A stretch of DNA of 64,000 nt, taken from NCBI RefSeq assembly GCF_029213205.1, contig NZ_JARGNH010000014.1:1-64000 (forward strand), given 5' to 3'. This stretch comes from Pseudooceanicola sp. Lineage in GTDB: Bacteria > Pseudomonadota > Alphaproteobacteria > Rhodobacterales > Rhodobacteraceae. Positions 16,474 to 25,089 of this stretch are shown one piece after another. The notes below the pieces were generated by a model. It had not been told where the DNA came from, searched no databases, and worked only from the letters and a program-made list of their open reading frames with translations. Within the stretch, counting starts at the first letter, position 1, and every line of letters begins with the position of its first letter. The translations under genes were made by a program, and so were the position numbers.

Positions 16474-16512
16474 CGGATTGTCCTTTCGGGATGGGTCAGA
16501 GGGTTCTGCCCC

Positions 16513-16542
16513 TAGATGTGACGGCAGGGCGCCCAAGGTCAA
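16513..16542 (-). promoter_or_regulatory. candidate sodB promoter
   Basis: On the minus strand TTGACC, an 18-base spacer and CATCTA lie 40-70 bases upstream of the sodB start. The -35 match is good and the -10 is degenerate, as is usual in alphaproteobacteria. Confidence 0.4.
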
Positions 16543-16581
16543 GGCCCGAACCCGAATTCACCGCAAGCAGCGCCTTGCTGG

Positions 16582-17157
16582 CTACGCGTAATGGCCGACC
16601 GTGCCCGCCGGATCGGCGGCGTTCGACAGGGCCGAAAACGCATACTCAGCCACCGAGCGAAAACAGATCAGCCCGAAATCACCCGCGCCCGCGCACCAGA
16701 AGGCGGCGGGCACCTGGGCCAGGCGGCTGCGTCGGAAACTGCCCGCCGGAAACGCCTTGGCCGAAAAATCGACCGGCGCCAGCTTGGCCAGCGTGTCGCG
16801 CACCGCCGCATCCGCGCCGCTGACCCGGATCATCGCCCTGGCATCGCTGACATCCAGTGCCAAATGATGCGCGCTCGCCAAATCCTTGGCGATCCGCTCC
16901 AGCGCCCGGGGCACCCGGTCGGCGGGCAGCACCAGCAGCAATTCATCCGGCGACATCCAGGCCAGCATCCCGTCACCGGCCAGTTCGACCCGACCCCGGC
17001 CCGGCATCGCGGTGCCGGTCAGCCCGGTGGTGACATTGCGCATCGTCGCGGTCGAGATATCGCCGCGCAGGGTGATCATCCCGCGCCGTGGCAGCTCGGC
17101 AACCTGCACCAGCCCGTCATAGGATTTGCCCAGCAGCGGCGTCAGGAGCTCAGACAT
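16582..17157 (-). CDS. soxG: sarcosine oxidase gamma subunit
   Basis: This 191-residue last gene of the soxBDAG operon encodes a structural subunit of heterotetrameric sarcosine oxidase. Family features include the RGDISTATMRNVTTG segment, SPDELLLVLP and the C-terminal SVAEYAFSAL. The start at 17157 (MSELLTPLLG) overlaps the soxA 3' end by eight bases; the longer track start lies inside soxA. SoxG has a fold related to the GcvT-like part of SoxA and stabilises the complex in the cytoplasm. Confidence 0.92.
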   Translation of the reverse strand: MSELLTPLLGKSYDGLVQVAELPRRGMITLRGDISTATMRNVTTGLTGTAMPGRGRVELAGDGMLAWMSPDELLLVLPADRVPRALERIAKDLASAHHLALDVSDARAMIRVSGADAAVRDTLAKLAPVDFSAKAFPAGSFRRSRLAQVPAAFWCAGAGDFGLICFRSVAEYAFSALSNAADPAGTVGHYA

Positions 17158-20100
17158 TCTGTTTCTCCCCGTCCTTGTCAAAAAACACCGGATCGACGAT
17201 CCGCGCCGACACCCGGCCGCCATCCAATTGGCCGAACTCGATCACCTCGCCTTGCCGGTCCGGCCCGTTCAGCACCAGCCCCATGGCAATCCCGCGTCCC
17301 AGCGTCGGCGAATGATAGGTCGAGGTGACCCGCCCGATGGTCACCGCCTGGCCGTTGGCATTGACCCCCGCGCCCAGCGCATAGGCGCCCTCTGGCAAGA
17401 CCGAGCCGTCAAGGGTTTCCAGCCCGACCAGTTTCCACCGGTTCGGGTCCGTCATATGGCTGCGCGCCTGCGCCCGTTTGCCGAGGTAATCGGTTTTCTT
17501 CTTTGAAATCGCCCAATCCAGCCCCAGGTCCTGCGGGATAACTGTACCGTCAGTCTCGTCGCCGATCATGATAAAGCCCTTTTCGGCGCGCATCACATGC
17601 AACGCCTCGGTGCCATAGGGCATCATGCCGAGCGGTGCCCCGGCCTCCAGCAGCCGGTCCCAGAGCGCCTGCCCTTGCGAGGCCGGCACCGCGATTTCGT
17701 AAGACAGCTCGCCGGAAAAGCTGATCCGGTAGATCCGCGCCTTGATCCCGGCGACCTCGCGATCCGCCCAGGCCATGAACGGAAAGGTTTGACTTTCCAT
17801 GCCCTCTGCCCCCAACGATTCGATCACTTCGCGGGCCTTCGGGCCGACCACCGCGATCTGGGCATAGTGTTCGGTGACATTGGCGGTATAGACCTGCCAG
17901 TCCCACCATTCGGTCTGCAGCCATTCCTCCATATGCGCGTGGATCCGCTCGGCGCCGCCGGTGGTGGTGTGGCAGAGGAAGGTGTCGTCATCCCAGCGCG
18001 CCACCACACCATCGTCGATGAGAAAGCCGTTTTCGCTGCACATCAGCCCATAGCGGCATTTTCCCGGTTTCAGGCTCGACATCATGTTGGTGTAGAGCAT
18101 GTCGAGGAACCGCCCCGCATCCGGCCCCTTGACCACGATCTTGCCCAGCGTCGAGGCATCGAGCAGCCCGACCCCACCGCGCACCTGGGTGATCTCACGC
18201 GCCACCGCCTCGGCGTGGCTTTCGCCGTCCTGCGGATAGCAATAGGGGCGACGCCAATGGCCAACCGGCTCCCACTGCGCGCCGTTTGCCTGGTGCCAGT
18301 CGTGCATCGGGGTGCGGCGCAGCGGCTGAAACAGATCGCCGCGCGCCTCACCGGCAATCGCGCCCATGCTGATCGGGGTGTAGGGAGGGCGGAAGGTGGT
18401 GGTGCCGACCGCCGGGATCGGCGCGTTCAGACTGCCCGCCAACACCGCCAGACCGTTGATATTGCTCAGCTTACCCTGATCAGTCGCCATCCCGAGGGTG
18501 GTATAGCGCTTGGCGTGTTCGACACTTTCAAACCCCTCCTGCGCGGCCAGTTGCACGTCGGACACCTTGACGTCGTTCTGATAATCCAGAAACGCCTTGG
18601 CGCGCAGCCCGGAGCCGGCCCCCTGCGGCATCATCCAAACCGGTTCGATCGGCGCCTCAGGCAGGTCGACGATCTCGGGCAGCGGCTGCGCCCTGCCGGA
18701 TCGGGCGCTGTGGCCGCAGCGTTCGGCAGCCTGCAACCCGGCCTGGTGCGCATTCGCCACCAGCGCGGCCAGGCCGAACTCGCCATCGGCGGCGCCTGCG
18801 GCGATCACAAAGGGCAGGCCATCGGCGCCGGTGGCGGCGCGATCGGCGTCGGGGCGGAACATCGCCTGCGCCTCGTCCCAGGTGAGCTTGCCGCCGCAAT
18901 GCGACCACAGATGCACCACCGGTGACCAGCCACCCGACATTGCCACCGCGTCACAGGGAATGGTTTCCAGCACCGCGCCCTCGCCCGCCTGGGCGCAGAT
19001 CGCCACCGCGGTGACCCGCTTGCCGCCCAGCACCCTGGCGATGCCGCGGCCGGTCTCGACCCGGATACCGGCGGCACGGGCCTGCGCCGCCAATGCGCCG
19101 CCACCACCCGGGCGGGCGTCGAGGATCGCGGGCACCGCAAGGCCCGCCGAATGCAGGGTCAGGGCGCTGCGATAGGCGTCATCATTATTGGTCACCACCA
19201 GGGTGCGATCTCCCGGTGACACCGCCCAATTGACCACGTAATCGCGAATCGCTGAGGCCAGCATCACCCCGGGCACATCATTGCCGGCAAAGCTGATCGG
19301 CCGCTCGATGGCCCCCGTCGCGGTGATGATCTGTGCCGCGCGGATCCGCCAGAGCCGGTGCCGGGGTCCCGGCGTGCCAGGCGCATGATCGCTGAGCCGC
19401 TCATAGCCCAGCACATAGCCGTGATCATAGACCCCCGCGCCCATCATCCGGTTGCGCATCCGCACATTCGGGCGCGCGGCCAGATCGGCCACCAGCGCCG
19501 CGCAATGGGCCTCTGCCTCCAGATCGCCGATCTGACCGCCATCGACCGGGGCACGACCGCCCCAATCGGCGCTTTGTTCGAGCACCAGCACCTCGGCGCC
19601 GGAGTCGGCGGCGGCCCTGGCGGCGGTCAGCCCGGCAATGCCGCCGCCGATCACCAGCACATCGGTGAAGGCGTAGAAGTGTTCATAGCGATCGGCGTCG
19701 CGCGCTGTCGGCGCCCGGCCCAGACCGGCAGATTGGCGGATGATCGGTTCGTAGAGATGTTTCCAGAAGGCGCGCGGCCATTGGAAGGTCTTGTAATAGA
19801 ATCCCGCGGGAAAGAATTGCGACACCCGCGCATTGACCGCGCCGATGTCGAAATCAAGGCTCGGCCAATGGTTCTGGCTCTGGGCACTCAGACCAGAGAA
19901 CAACTCCTGCGTCGTGGCGCGCTGGTTGGGTTCGAAAGACCCGCCCGCACCCAGCCCGACCAGGGCATTGGGCTCTTCGCTGCCGCTGGCGATCAGCCCG
20001 CGTGGCCGGTGATACTTGAAACTGCGCCCCAGCAGGGTCTGGTTGTTGGCCAGCAGCGCCGAGGCCAGCGTATCCCCCGCCTGACCGCTGAATTGTTTGC

Positions 20101-20170
20101 CGTTGAAGGTGAAGTCGAGGCGTTTTGATCGGTCGATCAGGCGCCCGCCCTTGGCAAGCCGGGTGCTCAT
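17150..20170 (-). CDS. soxA: sarcosine oxidase alpha subunit
   Basis: This 1006-residue large subunit of heterotetrameric sarcosine oxidase oxidatively demethylates sarcosine and passes the C1 unit to tetrahydrofolate. Domains in order: an N-terminal ferredoxin-like region (FNGKQFSGQAGDTL), an NAD-binding Rossmann domain (VLVIGGGIAGLTAARAAA, near residue 170), an FAD-linked middle part and a C-terminal GcvT-like folate-binding half (from about residue 600). The length matches the family. The start MSTRLAKGGRLIDRS at 20170 is clear; the track ORF continues upstream to 20548 only because no stop intervenes. A dispersed repeat sits between soxD and this gene. Confidence 0.96.
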   Translation of the reverse strand: MSTRLAKGGRLIDRSKRLDFTFNGKQFSGQAGDTLASALLANNQTLLGRSFKYHRPRGLIASGSEEPNALVGLGAGGSFEPNQRATTQELFSGLSAQSQNHWPSLDFDIGAVNARVSQFFPAGFYYKTFQWPRAFWKHLYEPIIRQSAGLGRAPTARDADRYEHFYAFTDVLVIGGGIAGLTAARAAADSGAEVLVLEQSADWGGRAPVDGGQIGDLEAEAHCAALVADLAARPNVRMRNRMMGAGVYDHGYVLGYERLSDHAPGTPGPRHRLWRIRAAQIITATGAIERPISFAGNDVPGVMLASAIRDYVVNWAVSPGDRTLVVTNNDDAYRSALTLHSAGLAVPAILDARPGGGGALAAQARAAGIRVETGRGIARVLGGKRVTAVAICAQAGEGAVLETIPCDAVAMSGGWSPVVHLWSHCGGKLTWDEAQAMFRPDADRAATGADGLPFVIAAGAADGEFGLAALVANAHQAGLQAAERCGHSARSGRAQPLPEIVDLPEAPIEPVWMMPQGAGSGLRAKAFLDYQNDVKVSDVQLAAQEGFESVEHAKRYTTLGMATDQGKLSNINGLAVLAGSLNAPIPAVGTTTFRPPYTPISMGAIAGEARGDLFQPLRRTPMHDWHQANGAQWEPVGHWRRPYCYPQDGESHAEAVAREITQVRGGVGLLDASTLGKIVVKGPDAGRFLDMLYTNMMSSLKPGKCRYGLMCSENGFLIDDGVVARWDDDTFLCHTTTGGAERIHAHMEEWLQTEWWDWQVYTANVTEHYAQIAVVGPKAREVIESLGAEGMESQTFPFMAWADREVAGIKARIYRISFSGELSYEIAVPASQGQALWDRLLEAGAPLGMMPYGTEALHVMRAEKGFIMIGDETDGTVIPQDLGLDWAISKKKTDYLGKRAQARSHMTDPNRWKLVGLETLDGSVLPEGAYALGAGVNANGQAVTIGRVTSTYHSPTLGRGIAMGLVLNGPDRQGEVIEFGQLDGGRVSARIVDPVFFDKDGEKQNV

Positions 20171-20197
20171 GCTGTGGCCTCCGGCGCGGTGGCACGG

Positions 20198-20250
20198 CGG
20201 GGGGCTGTCTGCCCCCCGCACCCCCCGAGAATATTTCTGGCAAGATGAAG
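20198..20250 (+). repeat. dispersed intergenic repeat, copy B
   Basis: The hairpin CGGGGGGCTGTCTGCCCCCCG is followed by CACCCCCCGAGAATATTT, CTGGCAAGATGAAG. The hairpin is identical over 21 bases to copy F. It sits inside the sox operon between soxD and soxA, ending two bases from the soxD stop. Confidence 0.75.
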
Positions 20251-20252
20251 GA

Positions 20253-20582
20253 TCATGATACGCTTTCCTGGGTCCAGCCGGGGCGTTTTTCCGCGATGCG
20301 GTCACGGAGCGCCTGTGGCGGCTCCGTGGTCTGCGCCGGGTAGGTGCCGAAGATTTCCAGGGTCTGGGTGCAGCGGGCGGCGTGGAACCACTTGCCGCAG
20401 CCGTTGACATGGCGCCAGCGCTCGAAATGCACGCCGCGCGGGTTTTGCCGCTGGAACAGATAGGTTTCGAAATCGCTGTCGGAACTGTCGGGGCCAAAAC
20501 GTTTGAGATGCGCCTCGCCGCCGCAGTGGAATTCGGTTTCCTCGGCACTCACGCCACAACAGGGGCAGGTCAGGATCAGCAT
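20253..20582 (-). CDS. soxD: sarcosine oxidase delta subunit
   Basis: This 109-residue small zinc-binding subunit of heterotetrameric sarcosine oxidase has zinc ligands in CPCCGVSAEE at the N-terminus and HVNGCGKWFHAAR in the middle. The RGVHFERWRH segment and the DRIAEKRPGW end are typical. It has a good ribosome site (AAAAGGA). Its start overlaps the stop of the candidate small ORF that links it to soxB. It lies between soxB and soxA in the usual B-D-A-G order. Confidence 0.95.
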   Translation of the reverse strand: MLILTCPCCGVSAEETEFHCGGEAHLKRFGPDSSDSDFETYLFQRQNPRGVHFERWRHVNGCGKWFHAARCTQTLEIFGTYPAQTTEPPQALRDRIAEKRPGWTQESVS

Positions 20583-20665
20583 GGTGTCATCCTTTTCTCG
20601 GTCAGGCCCGGCTCAGCCGCGAGGGCCGCGCACATCCGTTTGACCAGGGCTTCGGAACCGGCCAT
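20576..20665 (-). CDS. candidate 29-residue small ORF coupling soxB to soxD
   Basis: An ATG overlaps the soxB stop in TGATG, and the frame runs 29 codons (MAGSEALVKRMCAALA...) to a TGA that overlaps the soxD start region. Both ends are therefore in the geometry of translational reinitiation. The frame is rich in G/C third positions and has no rare codons. It is not in the ORF track because it is short. It may be a leader peptide that keeps ribosomes moving into soxD, a small partner of the oxidase, or simply an open stretch of 87 bases. No known family is recognised. Confidence 0.4.
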   Translation of the reverse strand: MAGSEALVKRMCAALAAEPGLTEKRMTPC

Positions 20666-21909
20666 CAATGCGCCACCCCCGCCGCCACGCTTTCATCGAC
20701 AAAGCGGCCCTCGCGGAACCGCTCCAGCCCGAATTCGGCGGTCAGCGGCGAAGCGCCGGTCGCCATCAGCTCGGCAAAGCCCCAGCCGGAGCCGGGGATG
20801 GCCTTGAAACCACCGGTGCCCCAGCCGCAATTGATGAAACAGCCGTCGAGCGGGGTTCGTGACAAAATCGGTGAGCGGTCGCCGGTCATGTCGACGATGC
20901 CGCCCCATTGCCGCAGCATTTTCAGCCGCGAGATCATCGGGAAGGTTTCGACCAGGGCGCGCACGGTTTCCTCGATATGATGGAACGATCCGCGCTGGGT
21001 GTAATTGTTATAGCCATCGGCGCCGCCACCGATCACCATCTCGCCCTTGTCGGATTGGCTCATGTAGCCATGCACGGTGTTGGCCATCACCACCACATCC
21101 ATGCAGGGCTTGATCGGTTCGGAGACCAGCGCCTGCAGCGCCACGCTTTCAATCGGCAAGCGGAAGCCAGCCATTTCGGCCAGCACCCCGGAATGACCAG
21201 CGACCACCATCCCCAGCTTGGCGCAGTCAATCGCGCCCTTGCTGGTCTCAACCCCGGTGACCTTGCCGCCCTCAGAGCGCACCCCGGTCACCTCGCATTG
21301 CTGAATGATGTCGATGCCCATCGCCGAACAGGCGCGGGCATAACCCCAGGCCACCGCATCATGGCGCGCGGTGCCGCCGCGTGGCTGCCAGAGCGCACCA
21401 AGGACCGGGTAGCGCGGGCCGTCGATATTGATGATCGGGCAAAGCTGCCTGACCCGGTCCGGCCCGACGAATTCGGTTTCGACCCCCTGCAGCGCATTGG
21501 CATGGGCGGTGCGCAGATAGCCGCGTTTTTCATGTTCGGTCTGGGCCAGCATCATCACCCCACGCGGGCTGAACATGACATTGTAGTTCAGATCCTGACT
21601 GAGGGTCTCATACAGGCTGCGCGCCTTTTCATAGATCGCGGACGAGGAATCCTGCAGGTAGTTCGAACGGATGATCGTGGTGTTGCGCCCGGTGTTGCCG
21701 CCGCCGAGCCAGCCCTTTTCCAGCACCGCGACATTGGTGATGCCGTGGTTCTTGCCAAGGTAATAGGCGGTGGCCAACCCGTGGCCCCCGGCCCCGACGA
21801 TGATCACGTCATAGCGTTTTTTCGGCGCGGGTGCCGCCCAGGCGCGGTCCCAGCCGCTGTGATGGCGCAGCGCCTCGCGAGCGATGGCAAAGGCGGAATA
21901 GCGTTTCAT
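20665..21909 (-). CDS. soxB: sarcosine oxidase beta subunit
   Basis: This 414-residue flavoprotein subunit is where sarcosine is oxidised to glycine plus a formaldehyde-level C1 unit, producing hydrogen peroxide. It has an N-terminal FAD motif (VIIVGAGGHGLATAYYLGK), the RNTTIIRSNY segment and GGTARHDAVAWGYA, which contains the His known in this family to carry covalent FMN. The length is typical. It is the first gene of the operon. Its stop overlaps the start of the candidate small ORF. The 190 bases between its start and the divergent ccmI gene should hold the operon promoter. Confidence 0.96.
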   Translation of the reverse strand: MKRYSAFAIAREALRHHSGWDRAWAAPAPKKRYDVIIVGAGGHGLATAYYLGKNHGITNVAVLEKGWLGGGNTGRNTTIIRSNYLQDSSSAIYEKARSLYETLSQDLNYNVMFSPRGVMMLAQTEHEKRGYLRTAHANALQGVETEFVGPDRVRQLCPIINIDGPRYPVLGALWQPRGGTARHDAVAWGYARACSAMGIDIIQQCEVTGVRSEGGKVTGVETSKGAIDCAKLGMVVAGHSGVLAEMAGFRLPIESVALQALVSEPIKPCMDVVVMANTVHGYMSQSDKGEMVIGGGADGYNNYTQRGSFHHIEETVRALVETFPMISRLKMLRQWGGIVDMTGDRSPILSRTPLDGCFINCGWGTGGFKAIPGSGWGFAELMATGASPLTAEFGLERFREGRFVDESVAAGVAH

Positions 21910-22098
21910 CGGCGGCAGGCTCCGTCTGGATCGGGTGGGCCGGGTGGCTGGCCCTGTTCTGAACCCTTAGCGGATTTGTCCGCCGACCGGGAGCGTCATC
22001 TCAGATCACACTTGCGACATGGCTTGGCAAGCGCGGGCATTTGGCCTTTTTTGCCGCGGGCGCACGCGCTATGCAATGCGGGTTTAATCGGAGCGCCC

Positions 22099-23319
22099 AT
22101 GCTTTTCTGGATCATCGCAGCCGGCCTGTCGGCCAGTGTCGCCGGGCTGATCGGCCTGACGGCGCTGCGCGCGCCATCACGGGTCGCCGGGCCCGGCGGC
22201 GCCGATATCCCGGTCTATCGCGCGCAATTGGCCGAGGTCGCGCGGGATCAGGCGCGCGGGGTGATCGGCGCGGACGAGGCCGGGCGGCTGAGCAATGAAA
22301 TCGCCCGCCGGTTGCTGGCCGCCGATGCAGCGGCTCAGACCGGGGCCGAGTCAGTGACGCGGCGCCTGTCGCCTGGGCTTGTGGCGCTGCTGGCACTCTT
22401 GGTGGTCGGCGGCGCACTGGCGCTTTATACGCGGCTGGGCGCGCCGGGCTATGGCGACCTGCCGCTGGCGGACCGGCTGGCAATGGCCGCCGAGCTGCGC
22501 GACACCCGCCCCAGCCAGGCTGAGGTCGAGGCAAGCCTGCCGCCGAAGTCGCCTGTCGAGGTGGCCGAGGAATTCCAGACCCTGATGACGCGACTGCGCG
22601 ATGCGGTGGCCACCAGGCCCGGCGATTTGCAAGGTCACCGGTTGTTGGCCCGCAACGAGGCGTCGCTGGGCAATTTTCGCGCTGCCTATGCCGCGCAGGA
22701 ACAGGTTCTGATGATCCTGGGCACCACGGCTACGGCGCAGGATTACCTCGATTACGGCGAATACATGATCTATGCGGCGGGCGGCTATGTGTCGCCCAAA
22801 GCCGAAAGCGCCCTGCGCGCGGTGCTGAGCCGCGACGCCGAGAACGGTACGGCGCAATATTACCTCGGTGCAATGTGGCGCCAGACCGGGCGTCCGGATC
22901 TGGCATTTCGGATCTGGGACCGGCTGTTGCGGACCGGGCCAGAAAACGCCAGCTGGATCGCACCGATCCGCGCGCAGATCGACGAGGCCGCGATGCTGGC
23001 CGGGGTCACCTATGAACCGCCGCGCCCGAACGAAAGCCTGGCCGGGCCGAGTGCTGCGGATATCGATGCGGCAGGCGAGATGGATGTGACAGAGCGTCAG
23101 GATATGATCCGCGGCATGGTCACCCGGCTGGCAGAGCGACTGGCGACCCAGGGCGGGTCGGCAGCGGAATGGGCACGGCTGATCGGCGCCTACGGGGTGC
23201 TGGGAGAGACGGCGCGCGCCCGCACCATCCGCGACGAAGCGCGGCAGGTCTTTGCCGGGCGCAGTGCCGATCTGGCCACCATCGACGCCGCCGCCGCCGA
23301 GGCGGGACTGAACGAATGA
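22099..23319 (+). CDS. ccmI: cytochrome c biogenesis protein CcmI
   Basis: This 406-residue System I cytochrome c maturation factor has two N-terminal membrane helices (residues 2-20 and about 93-113) flanking a cytoplasmic loop with REI-like features, and a periplasmic TPR-rich domain (about residues 150-400) that holds apocytochrome c for haem ligation. The ORF track extends 397 codons upstream on the soxB complement; the real start is the ATG at 22099 (MLFWIIAAGLSA). Its stop overlaps the ruvX start as ATGA. The ccmI-ruvX-DUF1289 order is compact and probably one transcript. Confidence 0.9.
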   Translation: MLFWIIAAGLSASVAGLIGLTALRAPSRVAGPGGADIPVYRAQLAEVARDQARGVIGADEAGRLSNEIARRLLAADAAAQTGAESVTRRLSPGLVALLALLVVGGALALYTRLGAPGYGDLPLADRLAMAAELRDTRPSQAEVEASLPPKSPVEVAEEFQTLMTRLRDAVATRPGDLQGHRLLARNEASLGNFRAAYAAQEQVLMILGTTATAQDYLDYGEYMIYAAGGYVSPKAESALRAVLSRDAENGTAQYYLGAMWRQTGRPDLAFRIWDRLLRTGPENASWIAPIRAQIDEAAMLAGVTYEPPRPNESLAGPSAADIDAAGEMDVTERQDMIRGMVTRLAERLATQGGSAAEWARLIGAYGVLGETARARTIRDEARQVFAGRSADLATIDAAAAEAGLNE

Positions 23320-23792
23320 TCCACGACGACATCGCCGATTTCGCCGCCGCGTTGCCGCCGTTCCGGGCGCTGGCCGGGATCGATCTGGGCGACAAGACCA
23401 TCGGCATAGCGGTGTCGGATGTGACACAGAGCGTCGCCACCCCGCTGAGCACCATCCGGCGCAAGAAATTCACCCCCGATGCCGAGGCGCTGATCGAGAT
23501 TCTGCGGCAACGCAATATCGGCGGTCTGATCTTTGGCCTGCCGCGCAATATGGACGGCTCCGAAGGGCCGCGCTGTCAGGCGACTCGCGCCTTTGCCCGC
23601 AATTTTCAGCGGATCCACGATCTGCCCATCGGGTTCTGGGATGAACGGCTGTCCACCGTCGCCGCCGAGCGGGCGCTGATCGAGGCGGACACCTCGCGAC
23701 GGCGCCGGGCCGAGGTCATCGATCATGTCGCGGCGGGTTATATCCTGCAGGGGGCGCTGGACCGGCTGCAGCATATGCGGAGTGCGGGATGA
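23316..23792 (+). CDS. ruvX: Holliday junction resolvase-like RuvX (YqgF)
   Basis: This 158-residue RNase H-fold nuclease acts in 16S rRNA 5'-end maturation and, in some bacteria, in branched-DNA resolution. It has the N-terminal catalytic Asp in GIDLGDKTIGIAVSD, a conserved GLPRNMDGSEGPR segment, and C-terminal DERLSTVAAER with Asp and Glu. DHVAAGYILQGAL forms the last helix. The start ATG overlaps the ccmI stop. The ORF track start at 23169 is a shadow inside ccmI. Its stop overlaps the DUF1289 start. Confidence 0.93.
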   Translation: MIHDDIADFAAALPPFRALAGIDLGDKTIGIAVSDVTQSVATPLSTIRRKKFTPDAEALIEILRQRNIGGLIFGLPRNMDGSEGPRCQATRAFARNFQRIHDLPIGFWDERLSTVAAERALIEADTSRRRRAEVIDHVAAGYILQGALDRLQHMRSAG

Positions 23793-24028
23793 GCGACGAG
23801 ATCTGGCAGCGCGCCGAAATCGCCTCGCCCTGCATCAAGATTTGCCTGATCCACCCGGATGCGGGGCTGTGCACCGGCTGCCTGCGCAGCCGCGATGAAA
23901 TCACCATGTGGTCGCGCTATTCGGATCAGGAGCGCGCCGCGATCATCGCCGAATTGCCGACCCGCCAGCCGCGGCTCAGCCGCAGGCGCGGTGGTCGCAG
24001 CGGTCGGTTGCAGCGGGGCGGTGAATAG
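23789..24028 (+). CDS. DUF1289 small Cys-rich protein
   Basis: This 79-residue protein has the DUF1289 pattern SPCIKICLIHPDAGLCTGC, four cysteines that likely bind a metal, followed by RSRDEITMWSRYSD and a basic C-terminal tail (RLSRRRGGRSGRLQR). Function is unknown; a small zinc- or Fe-S-binding protein is likely. It is translationally coupled to ruvX (ATGA) and converges with the acidic unknown ten bases away. Confidence 0.88.
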   Translation: MSDEIWQRAEIASPCIKICLIHPDAGLCTGCLRSRDEITMWSRYSDQERAAIIAELPTRQPRLSRRRGGRSGRLQRGGE

Positions 24029-24038
24029 GGTCTGAAAC

Positions 24039-24992
24039 CTAGGCCGCCTGATGCGCCGGGTACAGATCGATGTGATGCGCCCGCACCAGGCCATAACCGC
24101 CGGGCACAATCGCCACGACCTTGCCGCCCAGCGTCACCCGTGCAGTGCCGGGATTGGCCGGATCCTCGGAAATCCCGATCCGTCCGTCGCCCGTCTCTTC
24201 GCGGTTATAGGCGATCATGATCTGATCCGCTTCGGGATCAAAATCTTCGATCAGCAGCGGCGCCGCAGGGTTGGCGCGATGCGCCTTGCCAGAGGCGAAA
24301 CCGGTGTCAAAATCGTCGTCTTCATCCTCGTCGCGACGGGCCAGACCGATATCGGGGGCACCACCGCGGACCATGCCGCCAATCGCATCGGCGATCTTGG
24401 CCGCAGGCTTGGCCTCAGGCGCGCCTTCGACCTCCAGCAGGTCACCGCGCGCCATCGAGCTGATGAGATCGAGATCGACATCATCCTCGAACAGTTCGTC
24501 ATCCTCATCGGCGCTGTCCCAATCGCGCAGATCGCTTGCGCCATGAAACGCGCGGCGCTCGGCAATTTCGGGCGTGTCGTCCTCATCCAGATCGCCAGCA
24601 CCCGCGCTGGAATAATCCGCATCCACGTCAAAACCACCGATCACCGAACGGATGGTATCACCAACCGAGGCATCGGTTGCCTCAGCCATGGTTGCGAGGT
24701 GATCGTCCATCCCGGAGATGCCATCGCCCTCTCTGTCGAAATCATCTTCGACCACTGCGGCCAGCGGCAGATCGTCGGCGGCATCCTGCAGCGCCTTCTT
24801 GCTGCGCTTCTTGTTCTTGCGAGCCAGGTCGAACCCGAGGATGCCGATCCCGGCCCCTTCGTCTTCGTCCTCCGAGGTTTCGAATTCATCCATGTCATAC
24901 CGTGACGCCCCGGAATATTCCGGTTCGTTGGTGGTGGTGGTGAAATAGATGCCGATCGAGGCAAGGGCAAAAACGATGAGAAGCTCAAGCAT
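24039..24992 (-). CDS. acidic membrane-anchored protein of unknown function
   Basis: This 317-residue protein was not assigned to a named family. The first 18 residues form a hydrophobic segment (MLELLIVFALASIGIYF), probably a single anchor. The rest is strikingly acidic, with Asp/Glu clusters (SEDEDEG, DEDDELFEDDVDLD, DEDEDDDFDTG). A folded C-terminal part begins LIEDFDPEADQIMIAY and ends VAIVPGGYGL. The FDPEADQIMIAY type of segment recalls the beta module near the end of roseobacter RTX-like proteins, which often bind calcium. It converges with the DUF1289 gene. Divalent-cation binding at the membrane surface is a reasonable but untested guess. Confidence 0.8.
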   Translation of the reverse strand: MLELLIVFALASIGIYFTTTTNEPEYSGASRYDMDEFETSEDEDEGAGIGILGFDLARKNKKRSKKALQDAADDLPLAAVVEDDFDREGDGISGMDDHLATMAEATDASVGDTIRSVIGGFDVDADYSSAGAGDLDEDDTPEIAERRAFHGASDLRDWDSADEDDELFEDDVDLDLISSMARGDLLEVEGAPEAKPAAKIADAIGGMVRGGAPDIGLARRDEDEDDDFDTGFASGKAHRANPAAPLLIEDFDPEADQIMIAYNREETGDGRIGISEDPANPGTARVTLGGKVVAIVPGGYGLVRAHHIDLYPAHQAA

Positions 24993-25089
24993 GGCGAGAA
25001 TCCTGCGGTTGGTTGCCGCATTTGTCGCCGCAGATTTAGGCCCGATCAGGGCCAGAGCAGGGCCATGTCAGGGAAACCCGGCGGCAGGA

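Noticed and set aside
17150-20548. 1132-residue ORF as the soxA product
   Set aside because: The first 126 residues are basic, low-complexity and cross soxD in another frame plus a dispersed repeat. The family start MSTRLAKGGRL is at 20170.
20908-23319. 803-residue ORF as one protein
   Set aside because: The first half is the reverse complement of soxB. Only the part from 22099 matches CcmI.
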